Shown: positions 26,007-34,142 of the stretch, one piece after another
How positions within the stretch are numbered: the first letter of the stretch is position 1
How the letters are laid out: each line of letters opens with the position of its first letter
Assembly: GCF_023078455.1 (NCBI RefSeq)
Contig: NZ_CP095740.1
Span: 4,328,001-4,392,000, forward strand
Length of the DNA stretch: 64,000 bases
Direction of reading: 5' to 3'
Origin: Luteibacter aegosomatis
GTDB taxonomy: Bacteria > Pseudomonadota > Gammaproteobacteria > Xanthomonadales > Rhodanobacteraceae
Translations under genes and position numbers: made by a program
The notes under the pieces: generated by a model
Seen by the model: only the letters and a program-made list of their open reading frames with translations
Told to the model about the DNA's origin: nothing
The model's database searches: none

Positions 26007-26216
26007 ATGAACGAAGACGTCATCAAGGGTCAGTGGAAGCAACTCAAGGGACGGATCAAGGCCAAGTGGGGCGACCTGACGGACGACGATCTGGATGTCG
26101 CCGAGGGTAACAGCGAATACCTCGCCGGAAAGATCCAGGAGCGCTACGGAAGGGCCAAGGACGACGTCGAGCGGGAAATCCACGACTTCCGCAAAGACAT
26201 CGATCGTCAGTACTGA
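26007..26216 (+). CDS. CsbD-family general stress protein
   Basis: A 69-residue hydrophilic protein of the CsbD/YjbJ family: [20 protein letters not shown] leads into [14 protein letters not shown] and ends [10 protein letters not shown]. In other bacteria these are strongly induced on entry into stationary phase or by osmotic stress, with unknown biochemistry. AGGAAGGA lies six bases before the ATG, an unusually strong ribosome site. The frame is open to 25785 but that part overlaps the previous gene. Followed 44 bp later by a DUF1328 membrane peptide, with which it probably forms a stress operon. Confidence 0.92.
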   Translation: MNEDVIKGQWKQLKGRIKAKWGDLTDDDLDVAEGNSEYLAGKIQERYGRAKDDVEREIHDFRKDIDRQY

Positions 26217-26260
26217 TCCTCCTCACACACACCCACCCGCTTCCTATAGGAGCCAACGTC

Positions 26261-26434
26261 ATGCTGCATTGGGCCGTCATCTTCTTCGTGATCGCGATCA
26301 TCGCCGCGATCTTCGGCTTCACCGGCATCGCCGCCGGCGCGGCCAGCATCGCCAAGATCCTCTTCGTGGTGTTCCTGATCCTGTTCATTCTTTCGCTGCT
26401 GTTCGGCGGCCTGCGTCGCGGGCCGAGGATATAA
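26261..26434 (+). CDS. DUF1328 (YtjA-like) small membrane protein
   Basis: A 57-residue protein with two TM segments: [20 protein letters not shown] (1-20) and [19 protein letters not shown] (33-51), joined by the Gly/Ala turn [12 protein letters not shown]. This is the exact DUF1328 layout, ending in a short basic tail. ATAGGAG precedes the ATG by eight bases. Members are usually found beside CsbD-like or other envelope-stress genes, as here. Ends 25 bp before an intrinsic terminator. Confidence 0.9.
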   Translation: MLHWAVIFFVIAIIAAIFGFTGIAAGAASIAKILFVVFLILFILSLLFGGLRRGPRI

Positions 26435-26458
26435 GACCGCGATACGTGATCGACGATG

Positions 26459-26487
26459 AAGCCCCGGCGTCGAGCCGGGGCTTTTTT
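26459..26487 (+). terminator. Intrinsic terminator of the csbD-DUF1328 unit
   Basis: Stem GCCCCGGC / GCCGGGGC with loop GTCGA and a run of six T residues. Confidence 0.93.
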
Positions 26488-26554
26488 GTTGCGTCATCGC
26501 GACCCTCGTACACATTCGACCGGACCGTCCGCCGGTATGACGGCGCATCGACGC

Positions 26555-27859
26555 TCACGGCAGCGTGAGCGTCGCGACGAGCCCGCCACCTTCGCGGTTA
26601 CCCAGCCGCAGGTCGCCGCCGATCGAACGCATCAATTGCGTGGCGATGGCCAGGCCGAGTCCGGCACCGCCCGAATCGCGGCTGCGCGAGCCTTCCACGC
26701 GATAGAAAGGCTGGAGCACGTCGTCGAGTTCCGCCTCGGGAATGCCCGGGCCGCGATCGGCTACCGTGATGCGCAGCGTGCCGTTCGCATCACGCGTGCT
26801 GCCCACCTCGGCCGAACCGCCGTACTTGATGGCGTTGTCGACGAGATTGCCCAGCACGCGGCGCAGCGCGCGCGGCCTCACGGTGACCGCGCCTTTCACG
26901 CTCTCCACGAGCGCGACGGGCTTGCCCATGTCCTGGTAGTCGAACACGAGGCTTTCGAGGAACGCGGACGGATCGACGCGCACGGGTGCCTCGTCGCCGC
27001 CGTGCGCGCTGCGTGCATAGGCCACGCCTTCGCGCACGAGGTGTTCCATCTCGGCGAGATCGGCGAGCAACCGTTCGCGTTCGATGCCGTCGTCGAGCGA
27101 TTCCGCGCGCAGGCGCATGCGCGTGATGGGCGTCTGCAGGTCGTGCGAGATGGAGGCGAGGATGTGCAGGCGCTCTTTCAGGTACTTGCCGATGCGATCC
27201 TGCATGGCATTGAACGCGATGGCGGCCTGCGCGACTTCGGTCGGGCCGTCTTCGGGCAGTCGCCGCGCATCGGCGGTCGGCGTCATCCGCTCCGCGGCAC
27301 CGGCGAGATCGGCCAGCGGACGCGTCGCGAAGCGCACGGCCAGCCAGGCGCAACCCAGCAACAAGGCCATCTGAAGGACGAAGACCACCGGCAGCCAATC
27401 GGCGACGGTGGGCGGGTGCGGTATCACCTCGAGCGTGAGCGGCGAACCGTCGTGCAGCGTGAGGTGCACCTGGTAACGCTCCGGCGACGTGGACACGGTT
27501 TCCGCATGCACGCCATACGACGGGCCCACCTCGCGCGCGATACGTCGCGTGACCTCCTTCGACCTCGGCGTGGCGAGCGGCCGGCCCTTCTCGCCGGGAC
27601 CGAGGATGAAACGGTAATTGTCGCGTTCGACGCGCCCCAACCATCGCGCTCGCTCGGCCGCCGGCAGCCGGTCGAGGAAGGCCACCGACGTGCCCACGTC
27701 GTGCTCAAGCGTGTCGAGCATCACCGTGATGGCCCGCTGGTAGCTTTCGTAGGCCATGAGCGCGCCCGCCATGCCGTACGCGAGCAGAAGCCCCGAAACG
27801 ATGATGAGGTAGAGCCGCGAGGTCATGCTGCGGGGCAGCCACCTCCGAAGCGCGTTCAC
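26555..27859 (-). CDS. Sensor histidine kinase, EnvZ-like
   Basis: A 434-residue inner-membrane kinase. TM1 lies at about residues 16-36 and TM2 at about 155-176, enclosing a periplasmic sensor of about 115 residues. A HAMP domain follows, then the phosphoacceptor helix with H239 in ASISHDLQTPITRMRL. The ATPase domain shows the N box NLVDNAIKYGG, G1 DRGPGIPEAE and G2 GAGLGLAIA. GTG 27859 overlaps the regulator stop by four bases (GTGA); ATG 27826 has a ribosome site too far away. Third gene of a unit headed by a periplasmic thioredoxin. Confidence 0.93.
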   Translation of the reverse strand: MNALRRWLPRSMTSRLYLIIVSGLLLAYGMAGALMAYESYQRAITVMLDTLEHDVGTSVAFLDRLPAAERARWLGRVERDNYRFILGPGEKGRPLATPRSKEVTRRIAREVGPSYGVHAETVSTSPERYQVHLTLHDGSPLTLEVIPHPPTVADWLPVVFVLQMALLLGCAWLAVRFATRPLADLAGAAERMTPTADARRLPEDGPTEVAQAAIAFNAMQDRIGKYLKERLHILASISHDLQTPITRMRLRAESLDDGIERERLLADLAEMEHLVREGVAYARSAHGGDEAPVRVDPSAFLESLVFDYQDMGKPVALVESVKGAVTVRPRALRRVLGNLVDNAIKYGGSAEVGSTRDANGTLRITVADRGPGIPEAELDDVLQPFYRVEGSRSRDSGGAGLGLAIATQLMRSIGGDLRLGNREGGGLVATLTLP

Positions 27860-28596
27860 GGGGCGTCGCCGTTGACGCTGACCGGCATGCTGAAGACGTA
27901 CCCTTCGCTGCGCACGGTCTTGATGTACGCCTGCTCTTTCGCGTCGTCCTGGAGACGCTGGCGCAGGCGGCTCACCATGAGGTCGATGGAGCGGTCGAAC
28001 AGCTCGGCGTCGCGCCCCTGGGTGAGGTTGAGCAACTGGTCGCGGGAGAGGATGCGTTGCGGATGGTCGAGGAACACCCGCAGCAGGCGGAACTCCGCGC
28101 CGCTGAGCGCCACCACGGTGCCGTCTTCGTCGAGCAGGTGGCGTGCCGTGGTATCCAGGCGCCAACGGCCGAAGGAGAGGATGTCGCTGGTTTCCGTGAT
28201 GCGCAGGTTCGGTGGCAGCATGCGCGTGCGGCGGATCACCGCCTTGATGCGCGCCAGCAATTCGCGCGGGGAGAACGGCTTGGTGAGGTAATCGTCCGCG
28301 CCCATTTCCAATCCGATGATGCGGTCGGTCTCGTCGTCGCGCGCGGTGAGGAGCAGGACGGGGATGGCGCGATGCTTGCCGCTGCGCAGGTTGCGGCACA
28401 GCACCAGGCCGTCGTCGCCGGGCATCATCACGTCGAGCACGATCAGGTCGAAGGCCGAGGTGTCGAGCTGGGCCATCATCTCGCGCCCCTCCGCCGCGGC
28501 GGTGGCGCGCAGGCCGTTCTTGCGCAGGTAGTCGACGACGCCGGTGCGGATGCCGTGGTCGTCGTCGACGACGAGGATGTGGTCGATGTGTTCCAA
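27856..28596 (-). CDS. OmpR-family response regulator
   Basis: A 246-residue two-domain regulator. The receiver has acidic pocket VVDDD (11-13), phospho-acceptor D55 in LIVLDVMMPGDDG, the Thr of LLLTARDD and Lys of LTKPFSP. The C-terminal winged helix has LSGAEFRLLRVFLDHPQRIL, then SRLRQRLQDD and IKTVRSEGYVF. TTG 28596 is taken as start because AAGGGG precedes it by about eight bases and the protein then begins with the usual LEHIDHILVVDDD. The longer reading to 28677 would run into the thioredoxin gene. Coupled to the kinase (GTGA overlap). Confidence 0.93.
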   Translation of the reverse strand: MEHIDHILVVDDDHGIRTGVVDYLRKNGLRATAAAEGREMMAQLDTSAFDLIVLDVMMPGDDGLVLCRNLRSGKHRAIPVLLLTARDDETDRIIGLEMGADDYLTKPFSPRELLARIKAVIRRTRMLPPNLRITETSDILSFGRWRLDTTARHLLDEDGTVVALSGAEFRLLRVFLDHPQRILSRDQLLNLTQGRDAELFDRSIDLMVSRLRQRLQDDAKEQAYIKTVRSEGYVFSMPVSVNGDAP

Positions 28597-28600
28597 ACGC

Positions 28601-29143
28601 TTAGCCCCTTTCCAGCAGTGCGCGCACGTGCGCCTCGGTCTCGTCGTAGTTTCCCTCGCCCACGTGCCGATAGACAATGCGGCCGTCGCGATCGATGAGG
28701 TAAAGCGCCGGCCAGAAGCGGTTCCCGAACGCGTCCCAGGTGTGCTGGCCGTTATCCACGGCCACCGGCCAGTCGATGCCGAGCTTGCGGATGGCGGCGG
28801 CGACGCGCACGGGATCGCGCTCTTCCTCGTATTCGGGAGTATGCACGCCGACCACGACCAGGCCGTCCTTTCCGTAGCGTTCGTAGAGCGCCTTCGTGTG
28901 GGGCAGCACGTGGAGGCAGTTGATGCAGCCGTGCGTCCAGAACTCCACCAGCACCACCTTGCCGCGCAAGCCTTTCATGGTGAGGGGCGGCGAGTTGAAC
29001 CAGCGGTCGATGCCGGCGAATTCGGGGGCGGGGACGGCGTTCTCGGACGAGGCGACGGCTTCGGCGCCACGCGGTGACGGCCAGGACGCGATCAGCGCGA
29101 TGAACAGCGCCAGTAGGGTGATGCAGATACGTAGGGAGGGCAT
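28601..29143 (-). CDS. Exported thioredoxin-like (TlpA/DipZ-C type) protein
   Basis: A 180-residue protein with an N-terminal signal or anchor (LRICITLLALFIALIASWPS) and one thioredoxin fold. The active site is HGCINC (C73, C76) within FWTHGCINCLHVLPHTKALY, the variant typical of redoxin domains fused to or accompanying DipZ. Cis-proline is in RFWPALYLIDRDG. It should act in the periplasm. It ends 4 bp before the response-regulator start, so it heads the operon: an envelope thiol oxidoreductase co-expressed with a two-component system, perhaps to relay or repair redox damage (inference). Confidence 0.88.
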   Translation of the reverse strand: MPSLRICITLLALFIALIASWPSPRGAEAVASSENAVPAPEFAGIDRWFNSPPLTMKGLRGKVVLVEFWTHGCINCLHVLPHTKALYERYGKDGLVVVGVHTPEYEEERDPVRVAAAIRKLGIDWPVAVDNGQHTWDAFGNRFWPALYLIDRDGRIVYRHVGEGNYDETEAHVRALLERG

Positions 29144-29249
29144 GGGAAAGTCGAGTCCATGGGGAATGTCGCTTATGGGACGACTCTCACGTATCTGCCG
29201 CGTGTCCGGGGCAGGGCTTTTTGTATCGGTTTGTACGGGTCCGGGCGAA

Positions 29250-29351
29250 AGACGCTGGGTTCCTGCCTTCGCAGGAACGACGAGCTACGAGATTCAACGT
29301 AGCGTCTAGATAACCTCACGTCGTTCCTGCGAAGGCGGGAACCCAGCGTCT
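29250..29351. repeat. Inverted REP doublet, GTTCCTGC-GCAGGAAC family
   Basis: Left arm AGACGCTGGGTTCCTGCC..GCAGGAACGACG (29250-29282) and inverted right arm (29319-29351) around 36 bases. Same family as the 40545 array and 62917-63020. The remaining bases of the 359-bp gap 29144-29502 contain TTGACC at 29421, a possible -35 for ohr, without a convincing -10. Confidence 0.8.
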
Positions 29352-29502
29352 CGCGTGGCGGCGAAGCGCGAACGTGTAATCGAATGTGTACGTCCCTTCC
29401 TCCGACACATTTCGATGCCCTTGACCTATCCCCGCGACACAGCCCGGATACGCCGCCGCGGTCTGATGTGTCCACCGACACCCCACACAGGACACCGCCA
29501 CC

Positions 29503-29919
29503 ATGGCCCAGATCGAAAAGGTTCTCTACACCGGCAAGACCCGCACGACGGGAGGCCGCGACGGCAAGGCAAGCAGTTCGGACGGCCGTCTGGACATCGC
29601 CCTCTCCTCGCCGGGCTCCAGCGGCGCGGGCACCAATCCCGAACAGCTCTTCGCCGCCGGCTGGTCCGCCTGCTTCATCGGCGCGATGGGCCTGGCGGCC
29701 CGCGAACGCCAGTTGGCCCTGCCGGCCGGCACGGCGGTGGACGCCGAAGTGGACCTCGGCACCGGCGACAACGGCTACGCCCTGCAGGCCCGGCTCACCG
29801 TCAGCCTCCCCGAGCTCGACCGCGACGTGGCCCGGGCCATCGTCGAGCAGGCCCACCGCACCTGCCCGTACTCGAAGGCCACCCGCGGAAACATCGACGC
29901 GCAGATCGCCCTCGCCTGA
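29503..29919 (+). CDS. ohr: Organic hydroperoxide resistance protein
   Basis: Cytoplasmic thiol peroxidase of the Ohr/OsmC family, reducing organic (fatty acid) hydroperoxides. Both redox cysteines are in place: C57 in AAGWSACFIGAM and C121 in HRTCPYSKATRG, the Ohr-type spacing. The conserved Arg of the active site lies in KTRTTGGRDG. The 138 residues match the family (about 140). No OhrR-type MarR gene is next to it. ATG 29503 follows ACACAGGACACCGCC. Seventy-nine bases downstream begins an exported alpha/beta hydrolase, perhaps co-transcribed. Confidence 0.95.
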   Translation: MAQIEKVLYTGKTRTTGGRDGKASSSDGRLDIALSSPGSSGAGTNPEQLFAAGWSACFIGAMGLAARERQLALPAGTAVDAEVDLGTGDNGYALQARLTVSLPELDRDVARAIVEQAHRTCPYSKATRGNIDAQIALA

Positions 29920-29998
29920 CGGACGTTTCCGCCTTGCCCGCCGCCGGCCCGAGCCGGCGGCACCTCCCGCCTCTTTCCGCACACGCAAAGGACATCCC

Positions 29999-30760
29999 AT
30001 GCGCAAGCTTCTCTTTCTCGCCCTCACGCTCGGCATCGCCACGGCCGCGGCCGCCGCCGACGCCGCCACCCCTCCGGGCATCCGCAACGTGGTCATCGTG
30101 CCGGGCGCCTTCGTCGACGGTTCGGGCTGGCGCGGCGTGTACGACGCCCTCACCCGCAAGGGCTATCACGTGAGCGTGGTGCAGACCCGTGCGGAGAACC
30201 TCGCCGACGACGTGTCGCAGACCGACGAGGTCATCCGTCGTCAGGATGGCCCGGTCGTGCTGGTCGGTCACAGTTACGGCGGCGCGGTGATCACCCAGGC
30301 CGGCGAACGCGACACCGTGAAGGCGCTGGTCTACGTCTCCGCCGTCGTGCCCGACGTGGGCGAAAGCCTCGCGAAGCTGGTGGGTTCGATGCCCGCGGCC
30401 GGCGATGCGGACGACATCCAGCCCACCGGCGACGGCCACCTGTATTTCAATCCGGCCAAGTTCGCCAAGGACTTCGCCGCCGACGTACCCAGGAGCCTCA
30501 CCGACTTCATGGCGATCTCGCAGGCACCCGCCGCCAAGGCGGCGTTCGACGCCACCGCGCCGGTGGCCGCGTGGCACGACAAGCCCTCGTGGGCCGTCGT
30601 GTCCAGGAAGGACCGCGCACTCAACCCGGATCTCGAGCGCTGGATGTACAAGCGCGCCGGTTCGAAGGTGACCGAGATCGAGGCCAGCCACGTCGTCTAT
30701 GTCTCGCAACCCGCGAAGGTCGCCGCGGTGATCGAGGACGCTGCGACGAAGGCAAGGTAA
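29999..30760 (+). CDS. Exported alpha/beta hydrolase (EstX/salicylate-esterase-like)
   Basis: A 253-residue protein with a Sec signal (MRKLLFLALTLGIATAAAAA, cleaved near AAADA). NVVIVPGAFVDGSGWRGVYD is the oxyanion-hole region and GHSYGGAVIT the nucleophile elbow. KDRALNPDLERW carries the acidic residue and EASHVVYVSQP the catalytic His. This arrangement is the PGAF-DGSGW group (pyrethroid/methyl-ester hydrolases). ATG 29999 follows AAAGGACATCCC. The frame is open to 29384 but overlaps ohr. Probably periplasmic; substrate unknown. Confidence 0.9.
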   Translation: MRKLLFLALTLGIATAAAAADAATPPGIRNVVIVPGAFVDGSGWRGVYDALTRKGYHVSVVQTRAENLADDVSQTDEVIRRQDGPVVLVGHSYGGAVITQAGERDTVKALVYVSAVVPDVGESLAKLVGSMPAAGDADDIQPTGDGHLYFNPAKFAKDFAADVPRSLTDFMAISQAPAAKAAFDATAPVAAWHDKPSWAVVSRKDRALNPDLERWMYKRAGSKVTEIEASHVVYVSQPAKVAAVIEDAATKAR

Positions 30761-30814
30761 GTCCGCCGACGCGGCTCGGGTCGGAGCGGGCGAAACGCGC
30801 CGACCCGGGGTCTC

Positions 30815-31546
30815 TCAGCGTGCGACGTAGCCGCGCTCTTCCATGACCGCGGCGATCGCCGCTTCGGCCTGGGCGAGTACCTGCGCCAGCGGCTGGGCGG
30901 CGTCGATATCGACGATGCGCGCGCCGCTGAACGTCAGCAAGGGCGTGACCGCGATCTTTCGCGCAAGCGCCTCGCGGCGATGATCGGGCTTGCGCCGGCA
31001 CGCGGTGTCGAGATCGACGTTGAGGCGCAAGACCAGGTCGGGACGATGGCTGGCCATCCAGGCGAACGCGGCGTGCTCGTGCCTGGCGAGACGGACCACG
31101 AGCGGCGACCCCGTCGAGGTCTCGGGAAAACCGGGACCGTCATAGGCCCCCGGGACCTCCACCTGGGGAAAGCGGTCGGTGACGACGATGAGGCCTTGCC
31201 GACGCAGCGCCAGCATGCGTTTGAAGCGGCGCTTGCGGCGCAGGGTGAACAGGCTGATGACCAGCGCGGGCAGCAGCTTGGGTTGCCGGTCGGCCTTGAT
31301 CTGCTTGTTGACGTCCTTGACCTTGCGTTCGATGAGGCGCTCGGTGACACCGCCGATCAACGGCAGCCGCCCCAGCGCGCGGAGGACGTTGCCCGATTGC
31401 TTGCCCAGATGGACTCGACCCGCGGGCCCGTAACGGGTGATCCAGCGGGCGATGTGGTCGCCGACGGTCGATTTTCCGGACCCGTCGGTACCGATGATGG
31501 CGATCAGTGGAGCCAAGGCGTCAGGCTGTGCCCGCATTGCTGTCAT
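30815..31546 (-). CDS. Thymidylate-kinase-fold P-loop protein (paralogue 1)
   Basis: A 243-residue P-loop NTPase: Walker [12 protein letters not shown] at about residues 17-27, and a DRFP block ([20 protein letters not shown]) where thymidylate kinases have DRY/H. A basic middle region ([16 protein letters not shown]) precedes it, and [15 protein letters not shown] is the lid-like segment. It is not the housekeeping Tmk, which is shorter and has other lid sequences. Two more paralogues follow at 31709 and 32431, on the other strand. E. coli YghR/YghS/YghT are similar-sized P-loop proteins beside YghO and YghQ; ortholog classes of all of these occur in this window. A lipid or headgroup kinase role is my inference. 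ATG 31546 preferred over GTG 31552 or ATG 31537. Confidence 0.75.
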   Translation of the reverse strand: MTAMRAQPDALAPLIAIIGTDGSGKSTVGDHIARWITRYGPAGRVHLGKQSGNVLRALGRLPLIGGVTERLIERKVKDVNKQIKADRQPKLLPALVISLFTLRRKRRFKRMLALRRQGLIVVTDRFPQVEVPGAYDGPGFPETSTGSPLVVRLARHEHAAFAWMASHRPDLVLRLNVDLDTACRRKPDHRREALARKIAVTPLLTFSGARIVDIDAAQPLAQVLAQAEAAIAAVMEERGYVAR

Positions 31547-31708
31547 CCGCACGAAATGTGAAAGGCGCTTGAAAGACCGGTGACACGCACCAACTAACGT
31601 GCCCGGTGCATGGCCGCATGAAAGTGAAGATCCTGTGAGATCTTACGTAGACGGAAACGTCCACGCGGGCTTAACATTGCAATTATATTACGCAACAGGT
31701 TATTTTCG

Positions 31709-32434
31709 TTGGTTTCCTTCCCGCCCCTTTCCGACGGCCCGCGCGTGCTGCCCGTCATCGCCCTTACCGGGTGCGATGGCTCGGGCAAGTCGACGCTCGC
31801 CTCCGCGCTGGTCTCACGCCTGGGTGAGAAGGCGTCGGCCGAGCAGCTCTACCTCGGCCAGTCGTCGGGAAAGATCGGCGATTGGATCCGCGAACTGCCG
31901 CTGATCGGCCCGCCGGTGGGGCGTTACCTCGGGCGCAAGTCCGACCGCGTACACGACCGCCCCAGCGAGCCGCCGGGCGCGGTGACCGCCCTGGCGATCT
32001 ACCTCCTGTCGCGTTGGCGTGCGCATAAGTACCGCCACATGCTGGCGATGTGCCGGCGCGGTGCGCTGGTGATCACCGACCGCTACCCGCAGGCCGAAAT
32101 CCCCGGCTTCCTGTTCGACGGCCCTGAGCTTGCGAAGACGCAGGGCGGTTCCTGGTGGGTACGCTGGCTGCGCGAGCGCGAGCTGAAGCTTTACCGCTGG
32201 ATGGCCACCGGCGTGCCGATGCTGGTGATCCGGCTCAATGTCGATGAGGCGACCGCCCACGCGCGCAAGCCCGACCATAAGCTCGCCTCGCTGCGAAAGA
32301 AGATCGCCGCACTGCCCCACCTCACCTTCAACGGCGCCCGCATCCTCGACCTCGACGGTCGCGACGATGCGGCCCACGTGCTCGATGCGTCGCTGCGCGC
32401 GGTGCACGGCGCCCTCGAGGCCACACCCGCATGA
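31709..32434 (+). CDS. Thymidylate-kinase-fold P-loop protein (paralogue 2)
   Basis: A 241-residue protein with Walker A LTGCDGSGKST, then LYLGQSSGKIGDWIRELPLI. VITDRYPQAEIPGFLFDGPE is the DRYP motif, and HARKPDHKLASLRKKIAALP the basic lid. It is strongly similar to paralogue 3 throughout. TTG 31709 has AGGT eight bases upstream; GTG 31745 is an alternative that still keeps the P-loop. It opens the plus-strand run 31709-40487 and overlaps the next gene by ATGA. Its upstream region (31640-31708) is A/T-rich for this genome (CTTAACATTGCAATTATATT) and probably holds the promoter. Confidence 0.8.
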   Translation: MVSFPPLSDGPRVLPVIALTGCDGSGKSTLASALVSRLGEKASAEQLYLGQSSGKIGDWIRELPLIGPPVGRYLGRKSDRVHDRPSEPPGAVTALAIYLLSRWRAHKYRHMLAMCRRGALVITDRYPQAEIPGFLFDGPELAKTQGGSWWVRWLRERELKLYRWMATGVPMLVIRLNVDEATAHARKPDHKLASLRKKIAALPHLTFNGARILDLDGRDDAAHVLDASLRAVHGALEATPA

Positions 32435-33165
32435 ATACCCACACCGCTGCGCTGCCGCCCATCGCGGGGCTGGTCGCCGTCGTCGGTTGCGACGGCACCG
32501 GCAAGTCCACGCTCACCCACGACCTGGCCCGCAACCTGGGGCGGCACGCGCGCGTGGAGCGGCGTTACCTGGGCCTGATCTCCGGCGAGAGCGGCGACAA
32601 GATCAAGCGCCTGCCGCTGATCGGCCCTCGCCTGGAACGCCGCCTCGCCGCCAAGGCCGCGCATGCGCAGGACATGCGCAACAAGGCACCGGGCCCCTGG
32701 GGCGCGCTGGTGATGTACGGCCTGTCGCTCTGGCGCGCGGCGCACCTGCGCAAGGTCCGCCGCATGGCCGAGCGCGGCGTGCTGGTGATCACCGACCGCT
32801 ACCCGCAGGCGGAGATCAACGGGTTCCGCTACGACGGCCCGGGGCTGGGCGAGCGCAGTGACCACTGGCTGGTGCGCAAGCTCGCCGCGCGCGAAAAGCG
32901 CCTGTACGAGCGCATGGCGCGGCATCGACCGGCCCTGGTCATCAAGCTCGACATCGACCTGTCTACCGCGCATGCGCGCAAGCCCGACCACAACCCGGCC
33001 GAGCTGAGCGACAAGATCGCCGTGATGTCGCGCCTGAAGTACAACGGCGCCCCGCTGTTCGAATTGGACACCCGCGCGCCGTACGCCGACGTGCTGGAAA
33101 AGGCGTCGCTCGCCGTGATCGCGGCGATGCCCACGCTTTCATCCCTCGCCAACGCGGCCGCATGA
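32431..33165 (+). CDS. Thymidylate-kinase-fold P-loop protein (paralogue 3)
   Basis: A 244-residue protein with Walker A VVGCDGTGKST, RRYLGLISGESGDKIKRLPL, DRYP block VITDRYPQAEINGFRYDGPG, and lid STAHARKPDHNPAELSDKIA. The shared GLGERSDHWLVRKLAAREKR-type stretch in paralogues 2 and 3 points to a recent duplication. ATG overlaps the preceding stop by four bases. Three such proteins beside a lipid-assembly operon suggest successive phosphorylation or sensing steps rather than nucleotide metabolism; this is inference. E. coli YghR, YghS and YghT offer the closest known arrangement. Confidence 0.8.
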   Translation: MNTHTAALPPIAGLVAVVGCDGTGKSTLTHDLARNLGRHARVERRYLGLISGESGDKIKRLPLIGPRLERRLAAKAAHAQDMRNKAPGPWGALVMYGLSLWRAAHLRKVRRMAERGVLVITDRYPQAEINGFRYDGPGLGERSDHWLVRKLAAREKRLYERMARHRPALVIKLDIDLSTAHARKPDHNPAELSDKIAVMSRLKYNGAPLFELDTRAPYADVLEKASLAVIAAMPTLSSLANAAA

Positions 33166-33211
33166 GCGCGCCTGTCGCGCCGTCACCGCCACCTTCATCG
33201 TCAGGGCTACC

Positions 33212-33967
33212 GTGAACACCTCCGTTTCCACCACACCGCAAGCACCGCTATGGCGCCGCCTGCTGATCCGGGGCGGCAAGCACTTCCTTCGCTGGAGCGG
33301 CCGTTTCCAGGACAGGCACTCGCTGGCGCCCACCACGCCGGTGATCGGCAACGAGCAGTTCGCCTGGGTGCCGCAGCTGGAAAGCGCCTGGCCGCGGATC
33401 CGGGCCGAACTCGACCACCTGCTCGAACACCCCGAGGACATCCCCGCCTTCCACCAGATCTCGCCCGACCAGAAACGCATCTCCAAGGGCGACAACTGGA
33501 AGACGTTCGGCTTCTACGTCTACGGCAAGCGAGTGGACGAGAACTGCGCACTCTGCCCGGAGACGGCCGCGGTGCTCGACGCGCTGCCGGGCATGCGCAG
33601 CGCGATGTTCTCGATCCTCCAGCCTCGCTATCGCATCGCCCCGCACAAGGGCCCGACCAAGGCCGTGATCCGCGCGCACCTGGGCCTGAAGGTACCGGCC
33701 GACCGGGACAACGTCTGGATCCGCGTGGACGACCAGATCCTGCACTGGGACGAGGGCAAGGTCGTGCTTTTCGACGACAGCTACGAGCACGAGGTCCACA
33801 ACGACACCGACGAGCTCCGGGCCGTGCTGTTCATCGACATCGATCGGCCGATGGACCGGATCGGAACGGCCTTCAATCGATTGATTTTCTGGTTGATCCA
33901 GGCGAGTCCCTACGTGAGGCAACCCATCCGGAACCTCGCCAAGTGGAACCGGGACCGAGGTCGCTGA
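33212..33967 (+). CDS. LpxO-like aspartyl/asparaginyl beta-hydroxylase family dioxygenase
   Basis: A 251-residue Fe(II)/2-oxoglutarate dioxygenase. The iron ligands are H145 in IAPHKGPTKAVIRAHL and the distal His in VVLFDDSYEHEVHN (about 185-197); the Arg of RAVLFIDIDRP binds 2-oxoglutarate. The hydrophobic C-terminus (FNRLIFWLIQASPYVRQPI) could touch the membrane, as in LpxO, which 2-hydroxylates a lipid A acyl chain. GTG 33212 has CAGGG six bases before it. Between the P-loop proteins and the ceramide-type genes, it is a natural candidate for hydroxylating the fatty acyl of the same lipid; that substrate is inferred. Confidence 0.85.
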   Translation: MNTSVSTTPQAPLWRRLLIRGGKHFLRWSGRFQDRHSLAPTTPVIGNEQFAWVPQLESAWPRIRAELDHLLEHPEDIPAFHQISPDQKRISKGDNWKTFGFYVYGKRVDENCALCPETAAVLDALPGMRSAMFSILQPRYRIAPHKGPTKAVIRAHLGLKVPADRDNVWIRVDDQILHWDEGKVVLFDDSYEHEVHNDTDELRAVLFIDIDRPMDRIGTAFNRLIFWLIQASPYVRQPIRNLAKWNRDRGR

Positions 33968-34040
33968 GGCCGTCTTCGCGGCTTCTTCACCTTTGTGCAG
34001 GCGAAAAGGCGCGAAGACTCACGATTTCTTGAGTAAATTC

Positions 34041-34068
34041 TTAACATTCGTCCCAATTAAGGTACCAT
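34041..34068 (+). promoter_or_regulatory. Possible promoter before the acyl-AMP ligase
   Basis: TTAACA (34041-34046), 16-base spacer, TACCAT (34063-34068), in a locally A/T-rich stretch. CTTAACATT also occurs upstream of paralogue 2 (31670-31678), hinting at a shared signal. No terminator is seen between 33968 and 34142, so read-through from upstream also fits. Confidence 0.4.
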
Positions 34069-34142
34069 TGGGTTCAGTAATCGCGTTGCCACGCCGCGGT
34101 GACTTTCCCGCAATGTGAAATCCGCATCGAACTGAAAAGACC

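Noticed and set aside
30815..33165. Housekeeping thymidylate kinase (tmk)
   Set aside because: Three divergent copies, atypical lid segments and lipid-operon context; no neighbouring holB/mltG as in the usual tmk locus.
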